Assembly (NCBI GenBank): GCA_964035545.1
Contig: OZ037768.1
Location: 20,892,700 to 20,956,699, forward strand
DNA: 64,000 nucleotides
Reading direction: 5' to 3'
Source of the DNA: Bugula neritina
Lineage: Eukaryota > Bryozoa > Gymnolaemata > Cheilostomatida > Bugulidae
In this document: piece by piece, positions 22,101-33,259 of the stretch
How the letters are laid out: every line of letters begins with the position of its first letter
Position numbering within the stretch: position 1 is the stretch's first letter
Made by a program: the position numbers and the translations under genes
Notes under the pieces: generated by a model
The model's database searches: none
Told to the model about the DNA's origin: nothing
What the model saw: only the letters and a program-made list of their open reading frames with translations

Positions 22101-25100
22101 AGAAGCAGGGATTGTTTTGTCTGCCAGATTGTTTATGTTGTGCCTGATCAATAATACTTGATGCATTTTTTTATTTGATTATGTAACTGTATCATGAATT
22201 AAGTTTTCCCTTCTACAACAATTAGTTAAAAACTGTCATATATTTGAGAAATAACACTAGATCAAAAAGGTTGATAAAGCTCTTCTGAGGCCAATTCAAT
22301 TTATAATTAATATGATACCTATGATATAACATATATACTAAAGTACTGCCAAAATATTTATTGAGCATGCATTTTTAGAAAAACATGTAAATATTTAGAT
22401 GTTTCAAATGTTTGTCTGCTTATTTTTAAAACAAATTCATTCAATAGTGTGCTGATACATTCAATGAGAATGACTTCCCAAACATCAACACAATAATATA
22501 CTAATGTATCTTTTTAATATCCAGTCGCAGCTAGGCTGTGTTCTCACACATTGTTCTTAAAATATGAAGCAAAAGCCTGCGTCAGGGGCTAATCGAGGGT
22601 ATAAGGCTAAAGGTAGAAGATCACAAATTTAGTTCATGCAATTTTCCTCATCATTTTCCTCATGTAATATTAACTATTCCTTATTAACTATATTTTATAC
22701 AGCTTTACCTTTCAAGATAAAACAACTCCTTGTGCTTAATGTTTGGGTGCAGCCCTGTGCATAAGGGTTTCACATAACAGAGGTGCTACTCTGCACAATG
22801 TAGCATACATAATATATACATGTATAGCTTTGGGGTTTACCCAGTCCATACAGTTCTCCTGAGGTCAAGGTATCACAGTCTGCAGTTTAATATGACCCCC
22901 CCCCCCTCCTCTCATTAGTGGACTTGTATGGGAACTAAGCAGACCAAGTTTACTCGTAAAGGTTCATTGTGGCTCAGATCCTCAGACAAATTAATCTGTC
23001 AGTTTAACTTGGCTTGCAGCCTATTTTATATTGACTGAACAGTCAGTTTTTGCAATCATAAGAACTAATAATTTATACTTTATTTTTTGTTTTTCTTAAA
23101 GCATTTTAATGAGGTTAGGTATTGGCTGAATGACTATCGACCAATGGCCTGACATACATTGGCACTGCTCAGTTACTGAGTTACAATTCTGACCCTTTTG
23201 TACACTGAACTGTCTAAGGCTTCTTTTGGCAAGAGTTTACTTCTGGTGGTGGAGCCGTCAGGTGTTAGCTCCAGTGCAGTAGGTGATTAGGTGGTGTGAG
23301 TAGATGAGACAAGTGTCACGGATATTTCGTGGTCACATGACATAAATGCAGGTTCCCACCAGTTCTTGCATTGTATGAACCAACCACTTGGATGCTGAGC
23401 CCATAAACAAGTTTACCAGAATTTTATCTTTTCTGGAAAACATTATGTAATACAAAAGACTCTGCTAATCTCTGACTACTCATTTGTCTGCAGATTAAAA
23501 TAAATCTTTCATATTATCTTGGTACTCAGAAATAATTACAATAAGTTACATAACACATAATCCCTTTGGGGTGGATTCAGGCACTCTGTTTGTTTCACCT
23601 CGGTGATTTTGGACAAAACAACAAGTTTGTATTCTCATCTATTGCTACTTTAACCTAACGCTTAATTATCTAAATGGGGTCCATTTTTCATTTCACACAA
23701 ACTACAATAACAAACTAGCCCTTCCACTCCAAAATAAGTTGAAATAAAGAGACTAAGTTGTATTAATAAAATATTTTTGAGCCTGTATAAGCACGTAGAG
23801 CTAATTTAATTAGATGCATACCAATAGTGCACTATTTGTTATTAGTCCAGTGTGAGGTGATTAAATTATTAAGCAAGAAATATTAACCTTACTCTGGTGG
23901 GCCATGTGCCTCACACACACTACCACTGCTTGTCATAACCACTTCAAGTTTCTTCTCAACCACCTGCCATACTCCTTTCTACTTCTTGTATTACAGGTTC
24001 TAGCAGAGAAATCAAATATTGCAAACAGAAAGTTGTCCATAAATAGCTCTTACACATTCTGTTATGTCTGCGATGGCTAGTTTGAGCAATTTTACCTTTG
24101 TTCAAGTCAAAATATATTTACTAGATGAATAAAAAAGTACGGTTTAGACACCTTTTAAACATTTTTGGGGAAAAATTACACTGAGCTGTTGCTTTATTTT
24201 CACGCAGAGGAATGCCATTTTCGAGTGTCCAACCTTGGGCTGGAAATTCCTTGCTTCAGATTCGTCAAAGCTATGCTTAGAGAAATCGATACAGAACTCA
24301 AATAGGCACACATTTCCTAGGGATAATTTGTTAGACGAATTGGGATAGTCTAGACAAAGTAAACACATTTTCATTAATCAACTAATTTCTACGTATCAAA
24401 ATATAGCACATGGGGTTAAACACTGCAGAATGTGTGAGAGTTATTTATGTACAAACTTCTTTTAAAAACTCTAAAGTCTAAAACTTTGCAGATCTGCACA
24501 CGTATGATTGATGGCTGCTTTAATATCATCTAACAGCTAGTTGCATGACCACAAGAATGTAGCAGCAGTAGTATGTAGGGTGTGAAGCAGCATATCAATG
24601 GCAGTGCTGCCGAAATTGGCCAATAATATAATAATAGATGCAGTAGAAGACAGACATACCTTGAGGCACAAGTTTTCTTGATAAAATAATCGTGGGGTGC
24701 AATAGACTGGGGGGAGGGGTGAGCACATTGCCTTCCACTACGATGTTAAGTCAACAGTACAAGCTTAGTACATGTATGTTGCTACAACCTACATCGTTAG
24801 TACGCATAGATTACTGCATTGTTCTGTCCTTGTGGAGGTAAGAGAGATATAACCTGCGGTTTATGCTAATACCAACCCTGGTCTCTCTTCCCTGATCCTC
24901 GCCAATACACAGGTTTATAGTTGGGAGCTTAAAATATTTATTTTGATTGAGTTTCATAATCTCCCTCCAGCCACAGCCTGTCAAAGTGGCGAGAATGTAT
25001 GAGCATAAGTTGAGTGCACCTCAGGGCAGGGCAGTCTTCCTAGACTGAACACTCTTTAGCCTGCAAGGTGAGAAAAGAATGCAGTTTTAGCTTTCATCAG

Positions 25101-26878
25101 GATCTATATCTCACTTCACAGACTATCATGTGCAACTTGACCTGTTTTAGATAGCCTGTTGGTATTTAATTTTTACACAAGAGGAATCCAGCAAGAAAAT
25201 ATATTATTTTTTAATCATCAGTTAGACCTGATTTGTTTTGTAAAAAAGTCTGCCAGTCAGTAAAATTTATGAAGCTTCAGGTGACATAAGAGACAGTAGT
25301 AGAATAATTTGTAGAACTTTCGGATGACAAAAAGTGTGTACGTTTAGGCTCCATTTTCTTAAAAAGTCTGCTGATTTCATATAATCAATCATTCTGAAAT
25401 ATTACTCACTTAAATTATCACCTTTCTAGAAGTAAATCTAGGGTTTGTCCTGACCCAGCCAGACTCCTAATTATAATTTATGTAGAAAGTTGTAAGCTAA
25501 TGTAGCCTCTTTCTATATTAATGTGCAAAAAAATAAATTTATTGTGTATACTCAATTATATTTGATGTGCTCCACATGTGTGCATATTACCACCATTTCT
25601 TCTCGCTGTGACACCAGAAGAAAGTGTGACCAGGCAGGGAAAGGCTCTCATATTGAAATCCATATGTTCTTTGTTCTGTTTGTAGTCTATACTGTAACCA
25701 AGTTACCGGGCAGTGCCGGACCTACCAACCTATCCTCCAAAATACTCCTAGCTCCGAAGAGTCTGTCACAACTGGCTACCACCACCACGCCGTCTGCTAC
25801 AATGAGCAAGTCTGCTGAGGTGACAGCGAATCAAACCATCGCTCAGCTTATACACCCTCAACTCTGCACACTCAGTGATGGACAGATGATTCTAGCACCA
25901 GCCAATTCAGAGCCACCCAGCATGCCTCAGGCAGTCACTCCTAACACAGCCAACTTCTTCATAGCCTCCGCTCCCGGCAATGAATCTCAGCAGCTGCAGG
26001 CGGTGTCTGGACACCCCCAACCTTTAACAGTTAGTGCTGACTCTCTGTCTAGTTTTAGTTCTGTGGGCACAACTCCTGTAATGTTCAACCTCCAGTCTGG
26101 TAGGTTGGTGAATCAGCAGCAGCAGCCCCAGCTGGTGTACAGCAAGGGGTTGGGTAACACGGCACTCATCAGCGCTGTCGACCAGTCACAGCAGACTAAC
26201 CTGAACATTGCTCCTAAACAGCTGGTCCTCATTGCTGCCAGCACTTCCACGCCAACTCTCACTCAGCACACAGTCAAACCTCAGCAGAGACACGCAGCTC
26301 TACCTTCTGGTGTAACTCTGGTAGCAGCTCCACCCAGCCAACCACAGAATATACTCCAACTAGCCAGTACCACCACCTCAGGTACCTCCAGCAAGCTCAC
26401 ACCAGACGTCTCTTCAGCACCACCAGCAGCTGTCTCTACAACCGCTACTTCTGCCCCCACCATCATAGCTGGAATGCTGCCTACCACTGCTGCTGACGGC
26501 ACTGTGACATACGTACCCATACAGCTGACAGCATCTAAACCTAACATTACTAATGTGTTGCCCGCCCCTACCAGACAGCTCTACTCCACCACCACGACCT
26601 CTGCCGCTGTCTTGCCGACCTCCACCAACTCATCTACTCAGCTCACCATTCCGTTCTCAGCCACCAACACTGCTGGTGGACTAACGTTTGTCATCCCTCA
26701 GGCTACATCCAACACCGGTATGGGGGTCACCTCACTCCCCCGAACTATTCAGCTTGTGGCATCACCGCATTCTCAGCCTTCTCAGTTTGTTGCAGTCGCT
26801 CCAGCTCAGTCACCCTCTGTACAGTTGTCACACGCCTCTAGACCAGGGGAGACTACTACCACTACTACCAAGTCTTGA
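13188..26878 (+). CDS. MNT: MNT-type bHLH-zipper transcriptional repressor (9 exons, 743 aa)
   Basis: MNT pairs with Max on E-boxes and recruits Sin3 to oppose Myc. Exons: 13188-13263, 13975-14206, 14604-14645, 15491-15602, 16100-16191, 17303-17394, 19290-19412, 20325-20594, 25686-26878; all joins are in phase. The N-terminus MSLETLLEAAEFLEW is the Sin3-interaction domain, nearly the MNT form SIETLLEAARFLEW. The basic region is ETHNKLEKNRRAHLRECF (about 108-125), with the H, E and R that contact CACGTG. Helix-loop-helix runs to about 156, followed by a leucine-type zipper (KELEADKKRLQRLKS onward) to about 190. The remaining 500 residues are low-complexity Ser/Thr/Gln/Ala/Pro, and the last exon alone encodes 397 of them. 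The exon 7 acceptor is the last unit of a minisatellite; acceptors slightly downstream (after 19318 or 19326) would also be in frame. Human MNT is 582 aa. Confidence 0.95.
18865..19289. repeat. Minisatellite of 23/27-bp units ending at MNT exon 7
   Basis: Eighteen units of the form CTACCTGTAGAATGTGTCAC plus TAA, TAT, CAAC, TAACTGA or TGGTTGG follow one another without gaps. The last unit's CTACTTGTAG (19280-19289) serves as the exon 7 acceptor, and its AATGTG is the first exon sequence. Almost every upstream unit therefore repeats the same acceptor-like string. Unit subtypes are ordered in blocks (a GGACG / TGGTTGG pair repeated in series), which suggests recent multi-unit duplication. Confidence 0.92.
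19832..19952 (-). mobile_element. MITE family 1, copy in MNT intron 7 (diverged)
   Basis: On the minus strand this matches the element at 46304-46461. The right end CCCCATTACTTCACC corresponds to the terminal repeat. The core GGCGCGGGTTAAAAT and the adjacent GAACATGACTT match the core and GAACATAACTT. About 35 bp are missing relative to the intact copy, and the flanking TA is not preserved. Confidence 0.6.
20595..25685. other. MNT intron 8 (5.1 kb), no exon seen
   Basis: The intron begins with a 39-bp tandem duplication (20601-20679; units differ at about four positions). It also holds the fold-back copy B at 21815-21894 and a C12-13 run near 22897. The remainder is AT-rich with scattered short open frames lacking recognisable protein sequence. 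Confidence 0.6.
21815..21894. mobile_element. Fold-back element, family 2, copy B
   Basis: The arms are AGAATGGTTCTATAAGCAGC...GAGTTG (21817-21844) and its near-perfect complement (21865-21892), separated by about 20 bp. The loop GGGGGTGATTGAGTGCGGTAG matches the reverse complement of the loop-side sequence in copy A (5105-5246). No coding sequence is present. Confidence 0.6.
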
Positions 26879-28545
26879 GAGAGTCTCACTATTACTGCGG
26901 AGTATAACTGACTAACTGACGGTGACTGAGAACTCATCCTGAAACTGATTATAGTGATTCATTTGATCACTATTACAATTTATTACTCATGAGGCCATGG
27001 TAGTTGGTCCCAGGCCATGATAATCGGTCTCAGGCCAGGTAGTCCGGACAGGTGTGTTTGTGACAGACTAGGTGTTTAGTTGAGCGAACTCACTGAAAAC
27101 TTCAAAGCCTAACTGCGTTAGTCTAACTAGGAACTGGTCTGTAACTGATATTTCTATTTCTCGGTGCAAATAGGCCCGCTGACTTGGGCCATGTGTTGAG
27201 GCAGCAGTACCTTATCTATAACAATCGCCATAGGGCATGTAGCCCCATGATGAAGATGCATATAACTATGTAGCAATATGTATCAATACAGTATATATCA
27301 TGTGCTGTAACTAACATGTAGATACAAACTTTTATTACATAGCTTAGCCTCCTCACTTTGGTATTTTCTGTATTCAATCTCCTTGCTAAATTTCTTTTAT
27401 ATGCTTTAGATTATCTACATGTTTATTATATGCAATGAAACAGCGATATGTATTTTCATGCCCTTGTAATATACACTAATATTATATTATTGCTGGATAA
27501 TGTTTTACTTTTGTAGTAATTTAGTTGATGATTCTACCAAACAAAGTGCTTAATGTCTTTTACAATATATTTAAACAAAAAATATATTGAAAAGGGTAAT
27601 ATTTAAACTTTAGCTTTGCACTAAACAACATCTTTGCTTTCCTATAATGCAAGTATTATTTTCTGATTTACGTAACATCTTCACCGAGTTAGAGTTGATC
27701 AACCTCAAACCTTCCAATGATAGAAAAGGTGCTGAAAGACACAACCTTTAAAGCTTTTAGGTTTGGAGTTAAGACTGAGTAAGATGTAAGAAATCACTGA
27801 AGCTGGTCTTTACTGAAAGATGGCTATGTTATTCTACTATTATGTGTCAAGTTAGAACGATTTTGGCAGAATCTATAATATGAACAAAAGTACGCCCTTG
27901 GGAAACGGCTTTCGTATAAGGTTCAAGATTAAAGGAGCTTATTTTGAAAGCCAAAAAGTTGCTCTTTTGGATAAGATTAACTTGCGTGATAAGGTGCTTT
28001 TTATAAGTAAGTGTATGTTTACGTGTTTTATGTTTATACGTGCCTCAAATAACTCTAAAAGATATTTTTATTTATAAAAAAATATTTTTGCTCTTGAAAA
28101 GTTATTTTTATTCACAAAAATTTATTTTTATTTGGCAACAACTTGCCTTTATGCTGTCTGTATGCTTATATACATTGTGTAACAATTTGTATATATATTT
28201 TTGATATCATATTGCACTGAGAGAAACTATCTCTTGATCATAATGGCTTGAAAAAATATCAATTGGGCGGAGCATTTGAAAATTGTTTATGTCAACCAGT
28301 TTCCTGTTGATTGCCTCTTCTTAGCCCCATTAGCGGCAATATCTTTTACAGAATGATGTTTACGTAACGCTAATGACACAAGTTGACATTTCTCCTACCG
28401 GTTCCCATGCTAACAGATATTCCATCCAATCACGTGGTAATCAGATTGAAATCTCCATCAGAAATCTATATAACTGTGCAAACCAAATAAAATTTTCATA
28501 AAACGGGTTCATTTTTGCACTAACTGCTCGGCGGCTTTGGTTGCA
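26879..28545. other. Intergenic: MNT 3' region and TGF-beta ligand 1 upstream region
   Basis: MNT 3' UTR sequence presumably occupies the left part; no canonical AATAAA was confidently assigned. A T/A-rich tract with repeated ATTTTTATTTATAAA lies at 28050-28140. The ligand promoter elements are at 28426-28473. The 65-aa open frame at 27880 shows no family resemblance. Confidence 0.5.
28426..28473 (+). promoter_or_regulatory. CCAAT / E-box / TATA promoter of TGF-beta ligand 1
   Basis: CCAAT at 28426-28430 is directly joined to CACGTG at 28431-28436, and TATATAA follows at 28467-28473, 73 bp upstream of the start codon. The CCAAT-to-TATA spacing of about 40 bp matches that of the neighbouring paralogue. 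Confidence 0.6.
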
Positions 28546-30160
28546 ATGTTTCGATCAAGTTTCATCGCCATGCACTGTATCCTGTGCGTGCTCTGTGATC
28601 CGTCAAGCAGCGTAACTAACCTTGAAACAAGTTCATTCAGCTATTTCCTGATTTCTTCCAACACGCCCTATAACCTCAACAGCAAAGGTCTGGAATCATC
28701 CAGTGAAAATCAAATGGCCGAACAGGATATACAATCCCCAGGGAGCAGTGGTCAAAACACTTTTAGTGAATACAGAAATGACGGTTTAATTAATCGAATA
28801 ACTGCATCCGAGCAGTTCCGTACTCTCAACTCAGGTACAGCTTCTCCTAAGCTAAGGGAACCCTCGATTTCAGCTAAGTCGGATCTGGTAGAAATGCATG
28901 AACGAGCAAAAACCATGAGGAGAAACGAAGTCAGGCAATCTATATTAGACAAGCTGCGTTTACTCGCTCCTCCTAACATAACTGCTCTTAAACAAAACAA
29001 TAAGTTAAAGGAATTGCCTCAGCACATGCTACGGCAGTTTGTTTTGGAGTCGGCTAGCTTGCAGGGCCCTCAATATCACGACAACTATCATGCTCGGGCT
29101 AACAAAGTCATCCAGTTCGCAGCTGCTTGTAAGTTATGTTTATATTTTTCATTTGCTGCTAAATGCTTAAATAATATTTAAAATAAATCATACAATATCT
29201 AGTACAACTGAGCAATATATATTTTGAGTTCTTAATTTTTTATGCTCTGCTTTAGTCCCTGAGGAAAAAAATCCGTCAAAGTTTCCAGTAGAATCCATAG
29301 CCTATTTTCCACTTTCACAAACTGTCAGTGAGAGGAATGTGAAGCGAGCCACCTTACTTCTGTACATTGCCACTCCAGAAGGCTATGAAGGGAAGAAAAT
29401 AAAGTTAACTGTTAGTGATGCTAAATATAGAAATGAGTCATTTATAAACCGAGCAGTGTTCCTCCAGTCTAGAGGTCATTGGGAGCGTTTAGATGTCAGT
29501 CAGATGGTGAGGTCATGGGCAGCGGATGAGGATAATAATTATGGCTTATATATCAGAGCTATGATTGGTCGAAAGAATCTAGCATATCTCAATGAAGACC
29601 CGTCAGAAGCTAGAAACATATCCACTAAGTCACAAAAAGTAAGTTAATATTTTTTATTCAATTACTTGCTCCTAAACATAATAGTGCTGCTCTTTTATAT
29701 TTTAGTATGAATTTCTATATTCTAAGTTTCTGCTGATATAAGTGGTTAATAAATTTTATATTTTTAGATCCCTCTTTTAAAACTCAAATTCAACAATCAA
29801 CCAATCCGTCATAAAAGAAACGTAGGAGATGATCAGGTGCTCTGTAATGCTAGTGAAAGTTCAAACAGCTGTTGTGTCTATAGTTTAGTCGTGGACTTTG
29901 CCGAATTAGGTGAAGACTACGACTTTATCATTCAACCAAGAAGATTCATAGCTAATTACTGCGCAGGTACATGTGGAACTTACCACACACCAAATGATTT
30001 ACACGAAAGACTCACCATGGGTTTAAATAGACCGGGTTACCAAAGGTGCTGTGCGCCGGCTTCCAAGACGTCTCTACAAGTCTTGCACTACGACGATAAT
30101 CAAACCATACGGGAAGAAGAGTTCCCTGAAATGACTGTAGAGAGATGTCAATGTGTATAA
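28546..30160 (+). CDS. TGF-beta superfamily ligand 1, myostatin/GDF11-like (3 exons, 452 aa)
   Basis: This is a secreted dimeric growth-factor precursor. Exons: 28546-29128, 29256-29638, 29768-30160. The start is the ATG giving MFRSSFIAMHCILCVLC, a short signal peptide; the open frame extends upstream only through a non-ATG codon. The prodomain has the alpha-1 helix EVRQSILDKLRL followed by APPNITAL, as in the TGF-beta/myostatin latency straitjacket. HDNYHA resembles myostatin DDYHA. The arm-domain segment is GHWERLDVSQMVRSWAADED. The furin site RHKR (336-339) releases a 113-aa mature domain. That domain has nine cysteines, including the N-terminal C...CC pair, YCAGTC, RCC and RCQC, the TGF-beta/activin/myostatin class pattern. 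AATAAA lies at 30293-30298. The gene is tandem with the ligand at 31478, with identical intron phases. It is closest to GDF8/11 by motif, but orthology needs a tree. Confidence 0.92.
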
Positions 30161-31477
30161 CTTGCGCTTTTTGCTTTTAAATTGTTAACTTCAATCACTG
30201 CTTATCTTTCATAAATATTGCATTTGTCATGTTTTATCTTTTTTAAGCTGTTTATAATAGGAATACTATTGTTTTCACTAGTGAATTGTTTTAATAAAGC
30301 TTTTATGTCTTCAAACATCTGTATATATTGCTTTTCTATTAGAAAACAATAACTTTTGGGCATTTTAATCTGATATTATTTATAGTAATACAATCAATAG
30401 TTTCAGGTTGCTGCATGATTACACACTATAGTTCCAGGTTATTGGTTACACGCACCTTTCTTCAGATTTGATGCATTAATTTAAATCATAGGAAACTTAT
30501 AAGATCTTTTCTAAAGTATATTAGTTCATATAAGTGATTTTTGTTGATAAAGGTGCTTTCGGCTGACAGTAAAAGCTCATCAATATTTTATAAACTAAGT
30601 AACAACTGGGAAAAATAATAACTATAAGAAAGTATATTGGAAGAAGCATAAGAAAAATTATTCAATTTATGATTTGTTTGTCACCAATTCTGTTTTATGA
30701 CAGCATGTTGGCTTGTCTACTAATCAATTTTATTACAAAAATGAGTCATGCCAAGTATTTTAAAAATAGCTTGCTATTTTCCTGTGTTTAATCAAAAAAA
30801 TTTTCAATAGTATGAGAAGTTGTCTGATCTTGGCATAAACGCAATCTCCTAACTCCAATATTGTAAACTATAATCAATGGAATTAGCTTGTTTCCTTATA
30901 GCACACTCCTAAAGTTACTCAAGCGTGTAGCAGATTTCAACTAAACTACGCTCATATAATATACTAGCTGTGCGTAGAAGATTCTTTAATAATGGTCTGA
31001 TGTCATCACAGTTTTAACTCAATTTCATGTGTTATGTATACATGGCGTTTCACATTAGATTTCTTGATGAAGTTTAGCAACTCTGAAATATTAACTTCTT
31101 TCTGAAACAGGACAACAGTTTAAATTAACTCAATTGATTTTTAATTTGAGCGCTGAGTAACATGGCTAAGTCCAGTGGTAATGCATAGCTACATGTAGAT
31201 AGAGCTTTCTTTACTACTAACAGGCAAATTGTTAGTGAGTATAGTTAATGAATTTACATTAAATAGTTTGTGTTGCATATAATTGTGCGTGAAAAATGCT
31301 CTTCACTGAATGGCCAATTTATCACTCTACATGAGCTAATAATTATTCAACAAGAACGTCCTGGCCAATCAAACAACAGCTGAGAGAAATCCCGCCTATC
31401 ACGTTTATTATAAATGTAGAAGCCTACTACAACTGCCATAAAAAGATTTTATTTTTGTATAACTGATATTTGCTTCC
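30161..31477. other. Intergenic between the tandem ligand genes
   Basis: This stretch contains the ligand 1 3' UTR with a poly(A) signal at 30293-30298, AT-rich spacer, and the ligand 2 promoter at 31365-31414. No other gene is seen. Confidence 0.6.
31365..31414 (+). promoter_or_regulatory. CCAAT / TATA promoter of TGF-beta ligand 2
   Basis: CCAATCA begins at 31365 and TATAAA is at 31409-31414, 64 bp upstream of the start codon. Order and spacing repeat those of the ligand 1 promoter; the CACGTG box is absent here. Confidence 0.55.
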
Positions 31478-33259
31478 ATGATCAATATGATGATTTTAGA
31501 GTTATGTACAATTACTTACTGCATTTTGTGTGTGAGAATACCGTCTGTGGTATCGGGACCGCTAAGTAAGACTACTAACCTCGATACAAGTCCATCAAAG
31601 TACATGCTGTCATCTATCAACAGCTTATATAAGAACAAAGCTGGCGGCAGCAAGAGTGCGGAGCCAGAAAAGAAAAAAGTTCTTCCTTTAGAAGATTACG
31701 AAGATGACAGCAGTGAGTATGGAAGTGGAGATCTTGATCCGCTAGCAGCTATAACCAACAAAATACTTTCTCACAAACCGTTTTCTCCAAACGCGTCCGA
31801 TGACCAGGCCGACAATATCGATTTTCCACCTCTGCGGAGACTTGCAGCCCCAGAAGAACCGTCTAACGCGGCGTCTGCTCTGATAGGACTGAGTCTGATG
31901 GAGATGCACGAGAGAGCAAAAGTTATGAGGATAAGTGAAGTTAAACAGTCTATATTAAGCAAGTTAAGGTTGTTTGCTCCCCCTAATATCACGGCTCTGA
32001 AAATGAGCAACAAGTTGAAGAAGTATCCTGATCACATCGTGCCAAAGTTTGCTGAGGAATCATTGGATATTCAGCAAGACCAGGCGCCACAGTATGACGA
32101 TAACTATCACGCTAAAATCAGCACCACTATCCAGTTCGCAACTAGTTGTAAGTTTCAACTTTCTTATCATGTAATTTTAAGTTATTATTTTCAGTTTAAC
32201 AATTTAAATGTTAGTCTCTGGGACCTGGCTTTCTGTCGACTGATTGGCTGAATGTTTGTTATTGTTTTTTCTTTTAGTTCCAGTGGAAAAGGAGCCAACA
32301 AAGTTTCCAATAGAGTCCATTGCTTACTTTTCACTTCCGTTGATAGTCAGCGAAAAGAACGTGAAGCGTGCTGTCGTACTTGTTTACATTGCTACTCCTG
32401 AAGGCTATGAAGGGAGGAAAATAAAGCTAACTGTTAGTGACACTAAATATAGAAACAAGCCCTTCATTAATCGCACAGTCTTATTAAAGTCTAGAGGTCA
32501 TTGGGAACATGTAGATGTCAGTCACATGGTGAGGTCTTGGGCAGCAGACGAGGATAATAATTATGGCTTATATATCAGAGCTATGATTGGTCGAAAGAAT
32601 GTGGCATATCTGAATGAAGACCCGTTAGAAGCCGCTAGAGCAACTATACATATTAGTAAAGATATATCCAGCAGGCCTCAAAGGGTGAGTTGCTCAGGTT
32701 TTACTTCTTTACATATATTTCCTTGCTATTTACATTATAGCCAAGTGTCATTATGATTATATTTACTCATAAGATGTTTTTAAACTCAATTTCCTTCCTT
32801 TATACCTAACTACTTTTAGTTCAATACTCCTACGCATATTCTTAGTCTAATATCTATCTTTTGCAGACTCCTCTGATAAAAATTCTACTAAATGAACATC
32901 CGGGTCGTTATAAGAGGTCGTTTGACGACACAAATATAGCCTGTGATATCGAGGACAAGGAAAGCCGGTGCTGTCGGTACAAGTTCGTCATTGACTTCAG
33001 TGACATGGGTGAAGATTTTGATTTTATAATTCAGCCAAGACGATTTTTAGCAAACTATTGTGCAGGAACATGTCCAACTTACTACCTGCCAACAGACATG
33101 AACAGTAGACTATTGATGGGCTTACACACACCCAAGTTTAAAAGATGTTGTGCTCCTGCATTGAAAAAAGACCTTAGCATACTATATTATGATGACAATG
33201 GCGGCATGCTAATAGGAAAAATCTCAGATATGACCGTGGAAAGGTGCCAATGCTCATAA
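31478..33259 (+). CDS. TGF-beta superfamily ligand 2, myostatin/GDF11-like (3 exons, 489 aa)
   Basis: Paralogue of ligand 1. Exons: 31478-32147, 32278-32684, 32867-33259. A signal peptide begins MINMMILELCTITYCIL. An acidic, Ser-rich insert (EDYEDDSSEYGSGD) makes the prodomain longer than in ligand 1. The latency helix EVKQSILSKLRLFAPPNIT and YDDNYHA correspond to myostatin QILSKLRL and DDYHA. Furin site RYKR (373-376) precedes a 113-aa mature domain starting SFDDTNIAC. ESRCCRY is the exact myostatin/GDF11 string. It is followed by DFIIQPRRFLANYCAGTC and the final RCQCS, nine cysteines in all. Exon 2 is far closer to ligand 1 at silent sites than exons 1 or 3. Confidence 0.92.

Noticed and set aside
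28537-28545. Earlier non-ATG start for TGF-beta ligand 1
   Set aside because: The extension uses a TTG codon; the first ATG at 28546 already gives a good signal peptide.
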